A stretch of 64,000 nucleotides of DNA from Panopea generosa (Eukaryota; Mollusca; Bivalvia; Adapedonta; Hiatellidae): the NCBI GenBank assembly GCA_029582155.1, contig CM055909.1, positions 15,410,616 to 15,474,615 on the forward strand, read 5' to 3'. Below the pieces are notes generated by a model. The model saw only the letters and a program-made list of their open reading frames with translations. It was not told the DNA's origin and made no database searches. Numbering within the stretch: the first letter of the stretch is position 1; each line of letters opens with the position of its first letter. Position numbers and translations under genes: made by a program. Shown here in pieces: positions 1 through 11,900 of this stretch.

Positions 1-307
1 TTATTTTTTAGTATAATTCCTGCAGAAATAAAATTATTTGTTCAAGCTAAATAGCAGAGCATGTTTTAACACAGCAGTATTATTTAGTGTGTTGGAGTGT
101 AACAAAATAATGTAAATTATGGTTCCTGAAGTATCGGAGAATTTGGTCCTGTCATCCAACCTGCATTAAAAGCAGGCTTTGATTATTACATTAAATTGCA
201 TATTTTTATATTATTATCCTGAACATTGTATTTTATGATGTAGGTGAGTGATTCCCCTCCCATTGTTTTACTCCAAGAAGCTTAAAACCTGTTATTTTTT
301 ATTTCAG
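1..307. other. No gene recognised at left edge
   Basis: AT-rich sequence with stops in all frames. Nothing is recognisable apart from a pyrimidine-rich tract ending in an AG at 306-307 that could be a 3' splice site for the open stretch that follows. Confidence 0.5.
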
Positions 308-472
308 TTTACCATGAACTTGACAAGTTGATTAAAGAAGAATGGATGTTTGGAGAAAAACGAGTATTCTGGTTACTGAGTTATCTGTTTATCTTGCCAC
401 TTGACTATGATGGACTTGGTACTGATGGCCAGTCAGTTGTAATCACCGGGATAATATTGGATATTCTGCCAT
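308..472 (+). CDS. Possible terminal exon of an unidentified upstream gene
   Basis: After a splice-acceptor-like tract (…tttatttcag, 298-307) the frame starting with the codon for Tyr at 310 stays open for about 53 codons and ends at TGA 470-472. The translation is rich in aromatic and aliphatic residues (contains KEEWMFGEKRVFWLLSYLF and ILPLDYDGLG) and looks like folded protein rather than repeat noise. I do not recognise the family. It does not match any Epac region, so it is probably the last exon of a gene lying to the left, or a pseudo-exon. The minisatellite at 455-1170 begins inside its last codons. Confidence 0.3.
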
Positions 473-1170
473 GAAGTCTCCATAAAGGGCAACCAGACAA
501 TATTGATATCTCTTAAAGGGCAACCAGACATTGTCCAATATCTCTCAAGAAGTCTTCATAAAGAGCAATGTTGGATATCTCTCAGATCAACCAGACAATA
601 TAGGATATCTCTCAAAGAGCAACCAGATAATATTGTATATCTCTCAAAGAGCAACCAGACAATATTGGATGTCTCCCTTGCAGTCTCCATAAAGAGCAAC
701 CAGACTATATTGGATATCTCTTAAAGAGCAACCAGACAATATCAGATATTTCTCAAAGAGCAGCCAGACAATATTGGATATCTCCCATGCAGTCTCCATA
801 AAGAGCAACCAGACTATATTGGATATTTCTCAAAGAGCAACCAGACAATATTGGATATCTCCCATGCAGTCTTCATAAAGAGCACCCAGACTATATTGGA
901 TATCTCTGAAAGAGCAACTAGACAATATCAGATATTTCTCAAAGAGCAACCAGACAATATTGGATATCTCTCAAAGAGCAACTAGACAATATTGGATATC
1001 TCTTAAAGAGCAACTACACAATATTGGATATCTCTCAAAGAGCAACTAGACAATATTGGATATCTCTTAAAGAGCAACCAGACAATATCAGGTATTTCTC
1101 AAAGAGCAACCAGACAATATTGGATATCTCCCATGCAGTCTCCATAAAGAGCAACCAGACTATATTGGAA
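455..1170. repeat. Minisatellite (31-57 bp units) upstream of Epac
   Basis: Tandem copies of a unit containing agagcaaccagacaatattg and gatatctctcaa, with a longer variant carrying ccatgcagtctccataaag. About 17 to 20 imperfect copies are present. The array ends about 160 bp before the Epac start codon, so it lies in the promoter or the 5' leader. The short open frame of 73 codons inside it is a by-product of the repeat. Confidence 0.9.
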
Positions 1171-1275
1171 ATGCACTAATACAGTCTCCACAATGTTATG
1201 GATAGGCTATAAGAGTCTAAATGACTTAAACAATTGTTTAAAGTTACTCCTTGTAACAATATTAAAGCCATAGAC

Positions 1276-1327
1276 ATGGAGGTAGTGTGATGAAATGATC
1301 GATTCTGAGAAAAGAATTGAAGAATAG
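1276..1327 (+). promoter_or_regulatory. Cluster of three short upstream ORFs before the Epac start
   Basis: ATG at 1276 (5 codons, stop 1288-1290), ATG at 1290 (ATG AAA TGA) and ATG at 1295 (11 codons, stop TAG 1325-1327) precede the main ATG at 1332. If the transcript begins upstream of 1276, these would be expected to reduce or gate translation of the long ORF. Transcription start is not visible from sequence. Confidence 0.35.
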
Positions 1328-1331
1328 AACA

Positions 1332-4300
1332 ATGACTTCCAAAGAAAGAGTGAAGAGGTCATTTTCAGTAAGGATCTCTACCAAGATAAAAACTCACTCA
1401 AAAGCAAATAAAACAAACAATAGCAAAGAACTACAAAAATGTTTGAGTGGATCCAGTTTGATGGAAGAAAAAAATAAAATACAAAATTCTTATTTAAATT
1501 CTAAAGAAACAGGAAATAATGCACCAGTAAAACACAAGAGGAAGAGTCTATTAAGAAGGTCAATATCAAATCATTTTAAGTCATTTTCAAGTTTTAGACA
1601 TAAAATAAAAAATAAAGAAAATGGAAACGATGAATGTAAAACAAATGGAGTAGAAAATCAATCACAAAGATCTCGAAGTGATGCTGAAAATGATGTAAAT
1701 GTTGGAAACATTAGACTGAAAGTTCAATTTTCTCGAAGTTTTAGAAGGACACTGCCTAGAAAATACAAATCTGCAAGTGAAGTTAATAGAAATAAAATAT
1801 TTCAAAGGCAGAATTTAACAGCCAGAAGGAGAGAGAAATCATTTTCGGATTTTGGTGGAATCCAGTCTCAAAAACTTGCAACACTGAGTGATCTAAAATT
1901 ATTCAAAACAAGTTTGTCTATGAATCTAAAATCAAGATTGGATTCCAATATAGAAACAATTGATTTCTCTGATTTGGTGAAATCTGTGACATATAGAAAA
2001 AATAAGCAAATAGATGAACCTGTATCTGCTGGTGTTGATAACATTTTGGAATTGACATATTCTTCCAAGTTGGAGAAAATAAATAAAATCAACCTGAGAA
2101 GAAATTATGCATCACAAACAGAGTTAATATCTCCTACCTGTGGAGATATATATGGCCAGGATGAGGAAGAGAATAAAAGTTTCCAATTTTTGCCTCTTGC
2201 AGAAGCAATTGGGAAAGAGGAAGTCCACAAAAGTGATGCTATGGTTGGCAGTGTCCAGCAGTCAGAGGGAAAAGCAATAGATCAGCATAGTGAAAATGAC
2301 ATTGGAAAGACAAGCAGTGTATATAATGACTTCGACGAAGAGTTATACAAAACTGCCAAAAATGTAGAGGGTGTAATAAAAAGTGGTAAATATGACATGT
2401 TTAAAGGGAAGAAAGCTAAAAGAGTCAGTGCAAATAACCTAGATTTGGAAACTGATCCTGTTTTCATTTGTAATATGAATGAATCATTTGGTAACCCATG
2501 GGTGTTGCAGACTCAAACTGATTCGCAAGGAACCACGGGTAAAGAGTCCTATGAGTCATTTGGATTCGATGTAAATACATTTGATGAATCAAGAGAAATG
2601 AGGAGAAATGAAAGTAGGGAGTCTATTGACTCATTTAGCTCTAGCGTTCACTCTGTCCACACTAAAGATTTACTCTTTTCTGATTCAGAGGCTGAGTTTG
2701 ATGCAGATCAAATCAGTCTAAGTTCTACTGATTCTGGAACATTTGAAAATCAACAAACCCCTTTCTCATGTTCTGATAAATCTCTTGATTCTAAAATAAA
2801 TACATTGAGCAAAACAAAAGTGAACCAGAGTTTGGATTATTCACAAGACATTTCTGTTGAATTTAACATGAAAAAGTCACAACAAAGTAAATCTGACAAA
2901 CCTAAAATTACACAAAGTGTTAGTCTGGATGAGAGCAAAAGTGGTCTTGTTAAAACACCAAAACCTTGGTCTGGCTTCAAATCAAGTTCTTTAGACTCAG
3001 GGACAAGTACAAAGAAAGACAAATTGAAACAGAGACGCTCACTAGATTCCAATCTTAAGATAAAGGAGATGAGTCTAGACTTAAGTGAACCTTTTGGTGA
3101 AATGACAAAATCAAAGTTAACCGGGTCAAGTGATTCAGGCCTCAGCAGTGTCCTGTCTCCTGTCCTGGAAATGGGGAGTCATGTCAGCATGAGAGCTGGT
3201 CATAGTAGTAGTAATCTTAGCAATATTGATGAAAACACAAAATTTTTCACGTTGCCAAATCCTCGGAAAATTAAATCGTACCCGTCTCCTAAAAAAAGTG
3301 TCACTCGAATTGGAAGTCTGTCAAAAAAATTATCAGAAAAAGCCCAGTCATTGTCAAATATCAAACTTGGCTCCTCCTTCAAATTGAGAAACAGCAGTGA
3401 GAGTGATAAATGGAAGGTTCCAGAATTCATAAAGACAAACTCACTAACAAACTTAATGGTAAAGAAAGGTACAGAAGTTGCTTCTAGTTTATCTACCTTG
3501 ATAAGGGGCAGATCAAATTCAAACATTATTGCAAATAGTCCTTTTAAACAGAAGGCAAAGAAAAAGAGAAAAGATGAAAATGAAAATGAGTTAGTGTATG
3601 AAAAGGTGAGAGTAATTGGGCCTCGTAAAAGACCAGCAAACTCACAAGAAATAGCAGCATGGAAAAAAAGACTAAGTATCAATATAAAGTTGGCAAAGAG
3701 TGCCCAAAATAACAATATGAAGGGAAGGTCAAGGTTCCATTCTGATAGTGTGCTTAGGCACTTGCCAAGCTCAGACTCCTTAAGCCCAATAAGGAGTCCA
3801 ACTCTCCTAGATGAGATTCTGAAGTCTGTAGATGGTTCAACATTCAAGAGATTGTGTAAGAATGTTGATACTGCTGAAGAAGATGAGTCTGATGGAGGGG
3901 AAAGCTCCCACAGCAGTTCAAATGTTTTGTACCAAAGTACCACTGTCTCTGACAGTGTTAATGATAGGCTCACACTGGACAATCCTGTATATGTTTGTAT
4001 GGCATGTGGGAGACTGAGAAGTTCATCTGAATTGTCAGAAAAAGTAGCAATATCTCCGTTAAAAAGATGCTGTCAAAGTCTCGGCGATTTATATTCTAGT
4101 TGCAAATGTGTATCTGAAAGGAAACACTGTAGTTATAGTGGTATAGTAAATCAGGACTTTAATGCTATTACACATGGAAGAAAAGGTAAAATTCTGAAAG
4201 GGAGTTTAGATAGACTAGAAACACATTGCTCTGCTGGTTATCATGACTTTGATCAAGTTGATGATAAAATTACAGCTCCAAAACTTGGAACCAAAAGGTC

Positions 4301-5937
4301 ATTTAAGCCTCATTCAATGTTTGAGTTGAGACAAATTGAAAAGAACGTAATACATCAGGGTGCAGAAAGAGAACCTCGGAGGACTGGCAAAATAAGCCCA
4401 AGGAATTCTGGAGCTGAAGAGTCCCTAAACACATCTGGCTCGCTATTGAGACATAGACCTCTGATGGATTTAAGTGCAGATAATCTAGATGAAGCTGTTC
4501 AAAACTCTGGATTTTCTCAGGAATATATTCCTGGAGGTCAGAGGTCAGGAATAGAGTCTGAAACATTCCATTCTTGTTCTGATTTGTTAGATACAACACT
4601 GGATGATACAATGGATGAAACCACAGGATATAATGTGAAATCACATTCTTGTAGCGATCTTTTGGATGACAGAGAAATAATTGTTCTTGATAACCTTGGT
4701 GCTGATAATAGTCCACAGAGTAAGAAAGCAATTAGAAAAGTGAAGGTGAAATCACTGTCAAGTTCCCATGATGCTTTAAGTACTTTAGTTCCTATGGAAA
4801 TAACTTCCGGTGAAATCGCTGAACACAATTTATGTACTTGTAGAGGAGGTGATTGTAGAGTATGTATAACAACATGTGCCAATGAATGTCTCAGTAATGT
4901 CGGCAGTCATACTTCGGACGTAAAAGAGAAAACAGGCAGTGAGATGCATTCAGATGGAAATGTGAATAGTGGTTGCTCTCAAGTAAATGAAAATCAGTCT
5001 CCAAACTGTGATGAAAACTCTTATGTCTGTGATAAAGAAAACAACCATTGTAGTTGTTTTAAAAATTATAAGGAAAATGACAAAGGCATTGCCCCAATAT
5101 GTAACAAGTGCAATAAACTAAGACTCAGTACTTCAAAGTGCAAACGCAGCTCTATGACATATGATAAATTTGCTAAAATTTCAACTAAACCTCCTTTACC
5201 TCACAAAAAATCCACCCGTAAAGTCCTTTCTGTGAGTGATGTAAGATTTGATGACAATAAGAAAAATCAGAATTCTGAGAGAAAAAAAAGATACTCAATG
5301 TTTGACCTGACCAAAGATACTCCAAATATTTCTGGTGTCGGTATCAAGCATATTGTAAAAAATAACACTGAGATTAGATCAAGATTAGTTGAACCCAATT
5401 CAAACATTTTAAGCACCAAAGGCAATTATCCAACCACACCAAAAACAGATAAATCAGTCACTACAGTGAGACGTTTCCTTTTTGATGATCACCAAATTAA
5501 AGCTTATACTAACTCAGTAACAAAACTTGATCGACTTAAGTCAATTTCAAATGATGAAATAAAAACTGTAGAAGATAGAAGTTCTTATTACGGCAAAAAA
5601 GCATATTCTGCTCACTCGTTAAACCGCATTTCACGCCATTCATGGTCTGATGATGTCTTCAACAGACTGTCTTTTCCACCAGGCCCTCCTTCAGCAGAAA
5701 AGTTTTCTCCCTTAAATGGTTTCATGGAGTCTCCTCCATTTGCAGAATGTTCTTCTCCTGGTGGTTACCAGGAGTTTACAGGTCCAGATGTGGAGACTGC
5801 ACACAAGTATGATGTGTGTTTGGGATATCTCTTACATTCCATACAATGTGATAATAAGTTGATATGTGTGTATTCATTACAGCGGAACAAACAACTGATG
5901 GAGTCCGTGATTACACCACTAGCAGCGCTACCTGGTG
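1332..5937 (+). CDS. RAPGEF4: Epac exon 1: giant 1,535-codon Ser/Lys-rich disordered N-terminal region
   Basis: A single open frame of 4.6 kb in AT-rich DNA, far longer than chance. Start chosen at the first in-frame ATG (1332, A at -3); the frame is closed upstream by TGA at 1296 and there is no convincing acceptor between. It ends at a consensus donor (gtg|gtaagt, 5938); unspliced it stops only five codons later at 5955-5957. Composition is Ser, Lys, Asn, Asp and Leu rich with little predicted fold. The first 190 residues are basic, with many R-x-x-S sites ([26 protein letters not shown]). Cys pairs occur at about residues 888-931, 1167-1186 and 1232-1270. Short motifs recur: HSCSDLLD twice (about 1079 and 1103), HSMFEL/YSMFDL (about 993 and 1320), SLDS many times. 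I recognise no known domain. It could be an adaptor or phosphorylation platform for the GEF; that is inference. Large antisense frames inside it are shadows. Confidence 0.8.
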
Positions 5938-8900
5938 GTAAGTTTTTCATTTTTTAAGCTAACATGAGCAAAATGTTTGTGATGAGCTTTTGTGATCACT
6001 CGTTGTTTTTCATCTTCTCCATCAATTTGTTCTTCAAATGACTTTTTGAAATTGCTCAACAGCTTTTCAAATATGGTCAAATATGACCCTGCCACTTACC
6101 AGGGGCTAATCGGTTTTTGTTACAAATTTTCAAAAATCGCTGAAAGACCTGGAGCACCAATATTTTGCATGTGGTATCACTTAATGATATTCCCTCTGGT
6201 TTGCTGAAGGCATGACCTTTGGTCAAAATTTATCCCTCCATCTCATCATTGTTTTTTTTTTTAGTTAAAGGTTTTGGACATACCCATTGTCCCTCACCAT
6301 CCTTCTGTGATTTTTTGTCCACTTCATGTGTATCCTAGACCCGCCATAAGTCTTGGGTCCAATTTCACCTCCTTATGATATGGCCATTATAAATTTATTG
6401 CTATATTATCATCAAGATTTTTCTTGAAAACTGGAGGGCAGTCGAATTTTATAATTTATTATTATTATTTTTTTATAAAAAAGTTTGATGTTTTTTAAAA
6501 AAAAAAATTAAAATTTTTATTTTTTTTATTTTATAAAAATAAAGAGGGTCGAGGTGACATGAAAAGTTGGGGGAGGGCATAGGGTAGAGTGTCCACCTTG
6601 CATGCAGAAGGTAGTGATTTGATCCCCGGCTCGGTCATACCAAAGGTTTTAAAATGGTTCTAGAAGCTTCCTTGCTTGGCCTTCAGTATTAAGAGGATAG
6701 TTCTAGGTCTGGTCGGTTGGGTGTCAGTAGAATGTGACTGGATGGGAAATCATACCATGTGTCTGGCATGATACTGTCGCAATAAGACTGAAAATTATCA
6801 AATGTGACACTAAACACTATACAACAACACCAACAACTACTACAATAACAATTCATCTTCTGAGAAACATACATCAGTTTTTTATTTAAAAGCAGTACGA
6901 CTGTTTGGATTGAATGGAATATTGACTTTCTTAAATTTGCCAATATTGTACTTTTTTATTCTTTACAATGATTTTCTGCCATATATTCTGCTTTAATGTT
7001 AATATTTCACATTTTGTTGTTTGTAGTGCCTCATACCCGACCTAGTGAACATAGCAATGTTAACAAAAAAACACCAAACAAGGACCTAACAAATCCTGCA
7101 ACACCCATTACAATTGTAAGTATGTCTGTGTAATAGCCATATGGTATAATCAGGTTTTATTTTTACACTTTTGTTAAAAAAATTGTGAATGAGGTTTTAA
7201 CGCCATTTTCAACACATTTCAGGTTATATATGTATAATATTATGGCATATCCAGTTTTATTGGTGGAGGAAGACCTCAGAATGAATCTTAGTAGACACAC
7301 CATGCTTACGCAAGTAGTCAAACCTGTCTTAAGCAGCCAGTTGAGGGATTGAAAAGTGGCCTTTTAAGACAGGTTGTTGCTTAATACAGGTTAATTTACT
7401 CTGAAAGCATAGAAACGGTAAATAGAAAATATGGTTGCTTAAGAGAGGTGGCTGCTTAATAGAGGTGACCGCTTACACAGGTATTACTGTAACTGGCACA
7501 TTTTCTCATAAAAAGTTTTTGTTGCAAGCGGGAATTGAATCTGCAGCCTGGATGGTGAGAGGAAAGGGATCCTGAGTCAGCTCTATATACCACTCGGCAG
7601 CAGAGGATTTACATAGGAATATTGGATGAAAACAGTCAATTCTGTATTCATTAATTATAACAGTCGTTTGAGACTTGATATCTATATAAATATTTAGTCA
7701 TAACAGTTGAGACTGGGTCTTTTAAAAGGGATTTGATATTCATAAGAGGGGCAAGCAGGGTCCCTTAAAGTGGTAACATTGGGAGAATTTCAAAAATGAA
7801 AAATTTATTCATACTTGGTATAAACAATCCATACAAGCAAGAGAAACTTTAGGTTTTTTCTAATAAAGTAAGGGGAGTTTGATTGTTACATTGGATTGAA
7901 AAACAGATCAGATTTTCATTTTCTCATAATTAAGTTCTACATAGGTTATTGGATGGAAAATTTGAAAAGTAACATGTGAAATCAGTGGAATAATTAAGGC
8001 CCAATTGGGCCCCTTGTTAAGAATCACATCTGTTTGTTGGTATGTCCAGTCTTGCTGTAAGTTATCGGGATGGAATTTTCCATTCGCACCAATGATTTTT
8101 ATTCCATCCTTTTTCAATAGTAGTCCAAGAATATCATAATATGTGTTTACAATGAATATGTCATAGCACGAGGTATTTATGAATGAATATGTCGTAGCAC
8201 GAGGTATTTATGAATGAATACGTCCTAGCATGAGGTATTTATGAATGAAAGCATCATATGATGTTAAATCATAGCGCCAGGAGGGTATAAGCCCATGAAA
8301 ATTCCATACCTGGTAAAAGTATGTGGAAAACCTTATCCAGTATGCAAGAACTATAACTTTCTCACCAATAGAGTGATTTTACCTTTATATTCCCTTACCA
8401 TTGGACTTTAAATGTTTTTAAAGTCAAGGTTAGATTTGAAGGTCATAGGTCAAACTTTGATTTTGTTTCTTTTCTCAGATATAATATCTTTCTTTGTAGT
8501 AAGGTTTTTAAAATATTCTCAAGAAAATAAAGTAACATTGGATATAATTTATGATTTTATCGCAGGTGCCTTCTGACCAACTGGCTCATGCCGGGCGTGT
8601 ATTGCGTACAGTGTTGTTGTCCCGATTTTCCCACATGATACGTGACAGGAAGTTCCATCTGCGTACCTATAGGCGGTGCATGGTGGGTACAGAGATGGTA
8701 GACTGGTTATTACAGCAGAGCTCACTCGTACATTCGCGTAACCAGGCAGTAGGCATGTGGCAGGCCCTGGTAGAGGAGGGAGTAGTTGTCCATGGTAACC
8801 AGTGCATTATGTATAATTAGGTCTCACTGCACAGTTGAATTTTGTTCTTTGTTTTTTAGAAAATAAGGATTTTTGTGGTAAATAAAAATTTTAGCAAAGA

Positions 8901-11900
8901 CTCTTTCGTAAAATATACAGCACTAAATACTGCTTGATGACCTTCGCATCATCATTAGGACTCTTTCTTAGATGAAACAATATTTACTATGTAAACTTGT
9001 ATAACAGATTAAATTAAAAATAAAAATAAAATCACATGACTTTTAATACGTCACAAAACAGTTGCAAGTTTAAGTGGGAAATCTTTTTTAATCTAACTGA
9101 GGCCCATAACCCAAGGTAAGAAATCCCTTTTCAATATATTATTTTGGTATCCTAAAATAGATATCCATTTATCAGTATGGGGTCAGTGAGTGCTATATAG
9201 GCGTGATATATAGGGAAAAAAAGTGTTTTTAACAAATTTTAAAATTTATTATATTCCCTTAAGTGTTGTGTTTTTGCAAGTTCATATCGTAGTAACTACT
9301 AGCAATAAAGTACTGAAGCTTTGTGTGTATTCACTAACAAGGGACACAAGGGGCCAAGTGGGACAACTTGATTGGATATAAGGTAATATTAAAATCACTT
9401 TAATATTTTAAGCTGGGTCGATTAGCTCAGTCGGATACGAGTCAGTCCAGGGGTCGTGAGTTTGAATCCCCGCCCGGCAACAGTCTCCGTGATGATTGAT
9501 ATACGACATTGTGTCTCATTATCTTTTGTCTCTCAATGCTGATTCAAGTGGGAAAGGTATCAGTTACTTGCAAAGATAGGATAGGATTGAGTATTGGTTA
9601 ATCTTCCAGGATCCCAAGAAACAGTGGTTAGGTTAACTGATCATCTGTTAGCCCTCGATGGCATAAAAGTTATGCTTTATATTCAATCAATCAATCAGTC
9701 ATTGATATTTTGAAATTTGGTTAAATTCTATAGCAAGCTTACATGTCATTTATAACTAGTTTTGCATCAACAAAATATCACAACTATCTCCACTACCAAT
9801 GAGTAGGGGCACAGGTGGGGTAATTATGTTTTAAGCTGATTTCTTATTTCCCCTTTTTGTACATAGCCATTTGAAAAAAGTGTTATAGAAAGCTCAGAAA
9901 ATACTATTGGTTTTTTATTGAAAATGAATTAGTGTGTTTAGTATAAATAAAAAACAAGGAACAAGTGCCATAACCTTTACTTATAATATTTTGTTGGAAT
10001 ATCTTTTTATACGTGGAAAATTGGGAGTGATACTCAGCCATGTTCCGGCTGACCCAGCCACATTCCAGCTGCAGCGCAAAGGCAAATATGGCATGTGTGA
10101 TAATGGTTTTGCTGTTCAGTTGTGCTTATCTCAATCTTCATGCATTACCTTAGCTATATTTGATAATAAAAAAAATGAGGGGAGGGATAAAATGCCTTTA
10201 TTAAGGGTTTAGCTTTCATAGTTTGCTTGTAGAATAATATTCAAATCATGACAACAGGGTCATAATTTATAGGGTCTGGACTTTTATGTTTTTCATGTAG
10301 CATATGCCTATACACCTTACCTAGAGTGTGGTCCAGTTGTTGAGAAGAGGGTCATGGATTCGATCCTCAGTCACAGCTATGAATGGTGTCCTTGGGCAAG
10401 ACATAAGCTTAGTACTGATCCTACCCAGGAAGACTTTATATAAATATTCACTCAACTCTATATTCCAGTTTGTCATGAGCATCAGTTTAAGGACAAGTAT
10501 CTGTTTTATCGTTTCCATGATGATGAAGAGGGTGTTCCCATGGTGACCACTGGTGCTTCTAAGCGAGAGTGTGAGGAAGAACTGCAGGACATCTTCCTGA
10601 TTCTTGCACACATTGGTCCTGACGCCATGATGAGGATGATACTGAGAAAATTGTAAGATTCTTTTGTTTCAGACAAAATGAAGTAATTTGGTGTTAAAGA
10701 TATAAGCCCACCATTGATTTTTGTTCTTTATTCTATTAGGCTGTAGAATGATTGGTTCTGTTTGAGCCCATTGATTGTCAGTTGCTTCAGGGAAAGTTTG
10801 AATGACTTTATAATTTATTAAGCGTTCAGTTGCTATGACTTGTGGGACAGGCATGGAATTCCCTGCTTTTTTCAATTCTATATATAGACTTATTCTATAG
10901 TAGATGAAAAATTAAACGATCAGTTGCTATGAATTACGAGACAGGCATGAAATTCTCTGCTTCTTTCAATTTTATATATAGACTTATTCTATAGTAAATT
11001 TATAAACAAATCTGCATGCTTGTCAGTCATTGAAGGACCCGAATGAAAACCGTGAAATTTACATTTTATTGTTTGTCAACCTCTGCATCTATCAAAATAT
11101 GATGAGAAAAGTAGGGGCCATGTAGCATATGAGAGATTTTCTTTCTGTTCAGTGTGTACACTGTTGACAAAGTGAAAGTAGGCGTAAGAAACTGTGTATT
11201 TATACCCCAATTTCCAAGCAGCAATATTTTTTTCTGAATCACATTCAAACATGACAGTGCTTTCATCATGTTCAAAATACATCAATAATGCCATTCAAAT
11301 GAAAAAAAAAGAGCATTAAAATAAGGAAAATACATTTTTAAAGGAGAAATAAGAATTATTTATAACTGCCATTATGCGATTTCCTGTTTCCAATGGTGGT
11401 GCTAGTGGTGAAATGCTTTTATTGGCTTTACTTGCTTTTTTGGCCGAAAACATTGGTTATATTTCAATTTTCATTCTTTGTTTATAGCCATGAGAATATC
11501 ATTGAAAATCATTTTTTCTGAAACTATAATCCCCTTAGATGTTAAGTTTTGGTACCAAAGTCACCTAATGGCAGTATATGTACATAAATACCCCTTATCA
11601 GAGGACTTCATGTGGCACGGGACTCCAAGGCAAGGTGCAGCGGTCAAATTAGCATATAAAATAGCAATGTAGTATTTTCATGCCAGCCGAAGAGTGATGG
11701 GGAGGGGGGGAGCATTAAGTGTGACCCTTGTGCATCTCTTTATACATCTCATAATGATTTCCAATCGAACTTCAAAATGTTTTGACAAAAATGTATGTAA
11801 GGTTTCTGATAGTAAAAAGAAGCTTAAGATTGATTTTTATGTAAATCTGGTCAAGGTCATGGTCACTCTTAAAATAATTTTTTTCTGCTTAATAACTTCA

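Noticed and set aside
3200..3982. 260-codon minus-strand open frame
   Set aside because: Antisense shadow of the giant Epac exon; Ser/Leu/Phe-rich as expected from reversed Ser/Lys codons.
5807..5882. A 76-bp intron inside the giant exon (gtatga…ttacag)
   Set aside because: Removing it shifts the frame into an early TGA, whereas reading through joins exon 2 in frame.
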